From QFOX01 sp033763655 (GTDB lineage: Bacteria > Pseudomonadota > Alphaproteobacteria > Rickettsiales > UBA3002): DNA of 64,000 nucleotides. Positions 62,489 through 64,000 of the stretch are shown piece by piece (position 1 is the stretch's first letter; every line of letters starts with the position of its first letter). The stretch is taken from contig JANRKD010000002.1 in NCBI GenBank assembly GCA_033763655.1, positions 84,881-148,880 on the forward strand, in the 5' to 3' direction. Both the position numbers and the translations under genes were made by a program. Below the pieces are notes generated by a model that was given only the letters and a program-made list of their open reading frames with translations, was not told where the DNA came from and ran no database searches.

Positions 62489-63709
62489 TCAGCCCTCCAT
62501 GACCAGTTCCATGCCGGTCACGCGCACATCGGCGAGCGCGGTGGCGTTTTCCCACAGGCGGTTAAGATCGGCCAGGTAGTGCTGGGTGATCCATTCGCAG
62601 CTGAATTTGTTGGGGCAGCGCAGCGTCACCAGCGCGCCGTCGCAATGCTTTTGCAACCGGGTGATCACGGTATTGGCCAGCCAGCTGCGGCAAGTGGCTT
62701 TGCTATGCTTTTGCTCGAAGGCGTGCAGGACGCGATCCCACGCCTCCTGCAAAGCAGGCACATCGCACGCCGGAGGGCGCGCCGGGTGATTACCACCTGA
62801 AAAGCCGCCTTCTAGGATTTTAGCCACATGATCGGATGATTCGACCGCCCACGAAAGATCGATCGTCCACCCTTTGCCTGGAATGCGGCCTAAACAAAAA
62901 TCCGATGCGCCGATAATTTCGCAGTAATATCGCCACGCCCGCATATCCTGATGGAAGTCTTCGAGCCATCGCTGCGCCATCTGCTCTTTGCGTGTGGCTG
63001 TGAGTTTGGCCTTCTGCCCTCTGGTGAGCTTACTTTGCACCTCTGCATTCCAAACATCGAGCATGTCGAGGATGGTGCGGCTGGCGTCTTGCGTCTGATC
63101 GGTGGCTTGTCCACCGATCTTCTGTTTTTCCCTCTCGCGCTCTCCTTTTTCTGCTCTCGCTCTAAGTTTTTTATCTGAAATATTTTTTTGATCTTTTTCT
63201 GCTTCTGCGTCTTTTTCTGCCTCTAAATCTGCATCTTTTCTGCTTTCTGCACTTCCTCTGCCATCTGTACCTCTGCTATCTGTATCTGCCTCTTTTTTGC
63301 TACTTTTTTGTTTCGCGGCGTTACCGTCTGTTACATCGCGTTTCACCGCGTTACTTGGTGTTACATCCTGTTTCTTGCTGTTGCGGTGTTTCTCCACCCG
63401 CTCGGCACCGGTGGCATACTGGCGCTTGTCCCAGCCCGTTAAACGGTGGCTGGCGCGGTCGATCATCCCCTTTTCGTAAAAGGCGCTGATAATCGATTCT
63501 ACGATCTTCTGATCGATGTCCTGCACCACCGCGATCTGCTCGGAATCCACTTGCACCGTGCCGCGCGCCTTATGGCGCGACGCTGCATCGAGCAGGCACA
63601 GCCACACCGTGACTACATGCGTCATCAGCTGCTTGGAGCGCTGCGCTATCACCTTGAGTTTAGCGTCCTCCGGCATACCGTGATAAACCCTGTACCACTC
63701 GATTGACAT
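62489..63709 (-). CDS. Element replication protein with DnaA-N-like C-terminus
   Basis: A 406-residue protein in three parts. Residues 1-110 (MSIEWYRVYHGMPEDAKLKV, GWDKRQYATGAERVEKHR) resemble winged-helix phage replication N-domains. Residues about 115-215 are a low-complexity Lys/Glu/Asp/Ala linker. Residues about 320-400 (AWDRVLHAFEQKHSKATCRS, WLANTVITRL, LRCPNKFSCEWITQHYLADL) follow the DnaA N-terminal (helicase/DiaA-contact) domain pattern. There is no AAA+ or DnaA domain IV. It may load host helicase onto the element; that is inference. Confidence 0.72.
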   Translation of the reverse strand: MSIEWYRVYHGMPEDAKLKVIAQRSKQLMTHVVTVWLCLLDAASRHKARGTVQVDSEQIAVVQDIDQKIVESIISAFYEKGMIDRASHRLTGWDKRQYATGAERVEKHRNSKKQDVTPSNAVKRDVTDGNAAKQKSSKKEADTDSRGTDGRGSAESRKDADLEAEKDAEAEKDQKNISDKKLRARAEKGEREREKQKIGGQATDQTQDASRTILDMLDVWNAEVQSKLTRGQKAKLTATRKEQMAQRWLEDFHQDMRAWRYYCEIIGASDFCLGRIPGKGWTIDLSWAVESSDHVAKILEGGFSGGNHPARPPACDVPALQEAWDRVLHAFEQKHSKATCRSWLANTVITRLQKHCDGALVTLRCPNKFSCEWITQHYLADLNRLWENATALADVRVTGMELVMEG

Positions 63710-63717
63710 AGGTGATC

Positions 63718-63927
63718 CTAAGAGCCGGCATTGTCATTGGCTGGGTCGTGGAGCTTTTTAGCGATGATGCCGCGCACCCAATCGAGCGCGAGCCCGGCGC
63801 TAAACACCGCCTTATCCGCCTGATCTTCGAGATCGCGCAGGATCTCTATATCGAGCTTAAGAAGTTCCTCGATCGGCATTTTGCGGATTTCGTCGAGGGT
63901 AAGTTTTTGTTTTGGTGAATCGTTCAT
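63718..63927 (-). CDS. Small hypothetical element protein
   Basis: A 69-residue protein with a strong ribosome site (AGGAGGT) before MNDSPKQKLTLDEIRKMPIE. The helical body (ELLKLDIEILRDLEDQAD, then LALDWVRGIIAKK) is Leu/Asp-rich. No function known. It is the first gene seen of the minus-strand string; the 73 bp to the window edge hold its ribosome site and nothing else recognisable. Confidence 0.65.
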   Translation of the reverse strand: MNDSPKQKLTLDEIRKMPIEELLKLDIEILRDLEDQADKAVFSAGLALDWVRGIIAKKLHDPANDNAGS

Positions 63928-64000
63928 GGTGACCTCCTGGTTCGTGTTCGAACAAGAAGCTGCATCACGATAGGGGGGGACGGCGTGGGGCTTGGGTGGG

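Overview
The window looks like the chromosome of a free-living alphaproteobacterium with roughly 60% G+C (judged by eye). The evidence is the gene content and order: tpiA-secG, a PpiD/SurA-type foldase joined to trpEGDC, comEC-gltX, def-fmt, 5-aminolevulinate synthase (hemA), COX15-type ctaA, a 17 kDa-antigen lipoprotein, split pntAA/pntAB/pntB, an alphaproteobacterial phaR plus phaCAB, and an RpoH-like promoter of the form CTTG-N17-CCTATAT before htpG. Pathways for Trp, Lys/DAP, Ser, pantothenate, NAD, heme, isoprenoids and purines are represented, so this is not an obligate auxotroph. I cannot assign a genus.

Layout. 1-12.9 kb: secG and tpiA (minus), then ppiD-trpE-trpG-trpD-trpC coupled by stop/start overlaps, comEC (minus), a frameshifted gltX, def, a secreted Pro/Ala-rich protein, fmt and a YdcH-like protein. 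12.9-24 kb: htpG, aroC, a four-helix-bundle (S23-type) gene bracketed by inverted tandem repeats, fabI, a 17 kDa-type lipoprotein, an orphan heme-copper-oxidase-like protein, ctaA, hemA and acs. 24-38 kb: truA, dapE/dapD, nfuA, a flagellar-rod-like protein, a DUF2125-like protein, nadA, a YkuD protein, dxs, purEK and the pnt operon. 38-42 kb: PHB genes, with phaR divergent from a PhaE/PhaM-like gene that overlaps phaC, then phaA and phaB. 42-48 kb: a repeat-filled gap, serA, an (ERA/ERP)n secreted protein, an outer-membrane protein and serC. 48-59.9 kb: a hydrolase, two glycosyltransferases, thrS-infC, pyrE, panC, zapE, a MerR-controlled metal operon without merA, ispH and tRNA-Val(GAC). 59.9-64 kb: an integrated element whose serine recombinase gene ends inside the tRNA on the opposite strand. 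It also encodes a DUF6362-like protein and a protein with a DnaA-N-like C-terminus, and it continues past the window.

The most striking signal is a set of palindromic interspersed repeats (at least five sequence families, about 65-105 bp). Most copies lie between genes. One copy each of two families sits in frame inside a conserved gene (htpG, purK), and dapE carries a third in-frame insert with a dyad. Each adds about 26-33 residues at a surface-loop position without breaking the frame. This parallels the Rickettsia palindromic elements, but here in a GC-rich, biosynthetically competent alphaproteobacterium. Other points of interest are the gltX frameshift, the phaE-like/phaC overlap, the repeat-bracketed S23 gene, the merA-less mer-like operon with its own beta-barrel protein, and a seven-codon upstream ORF overlapping the infC start.
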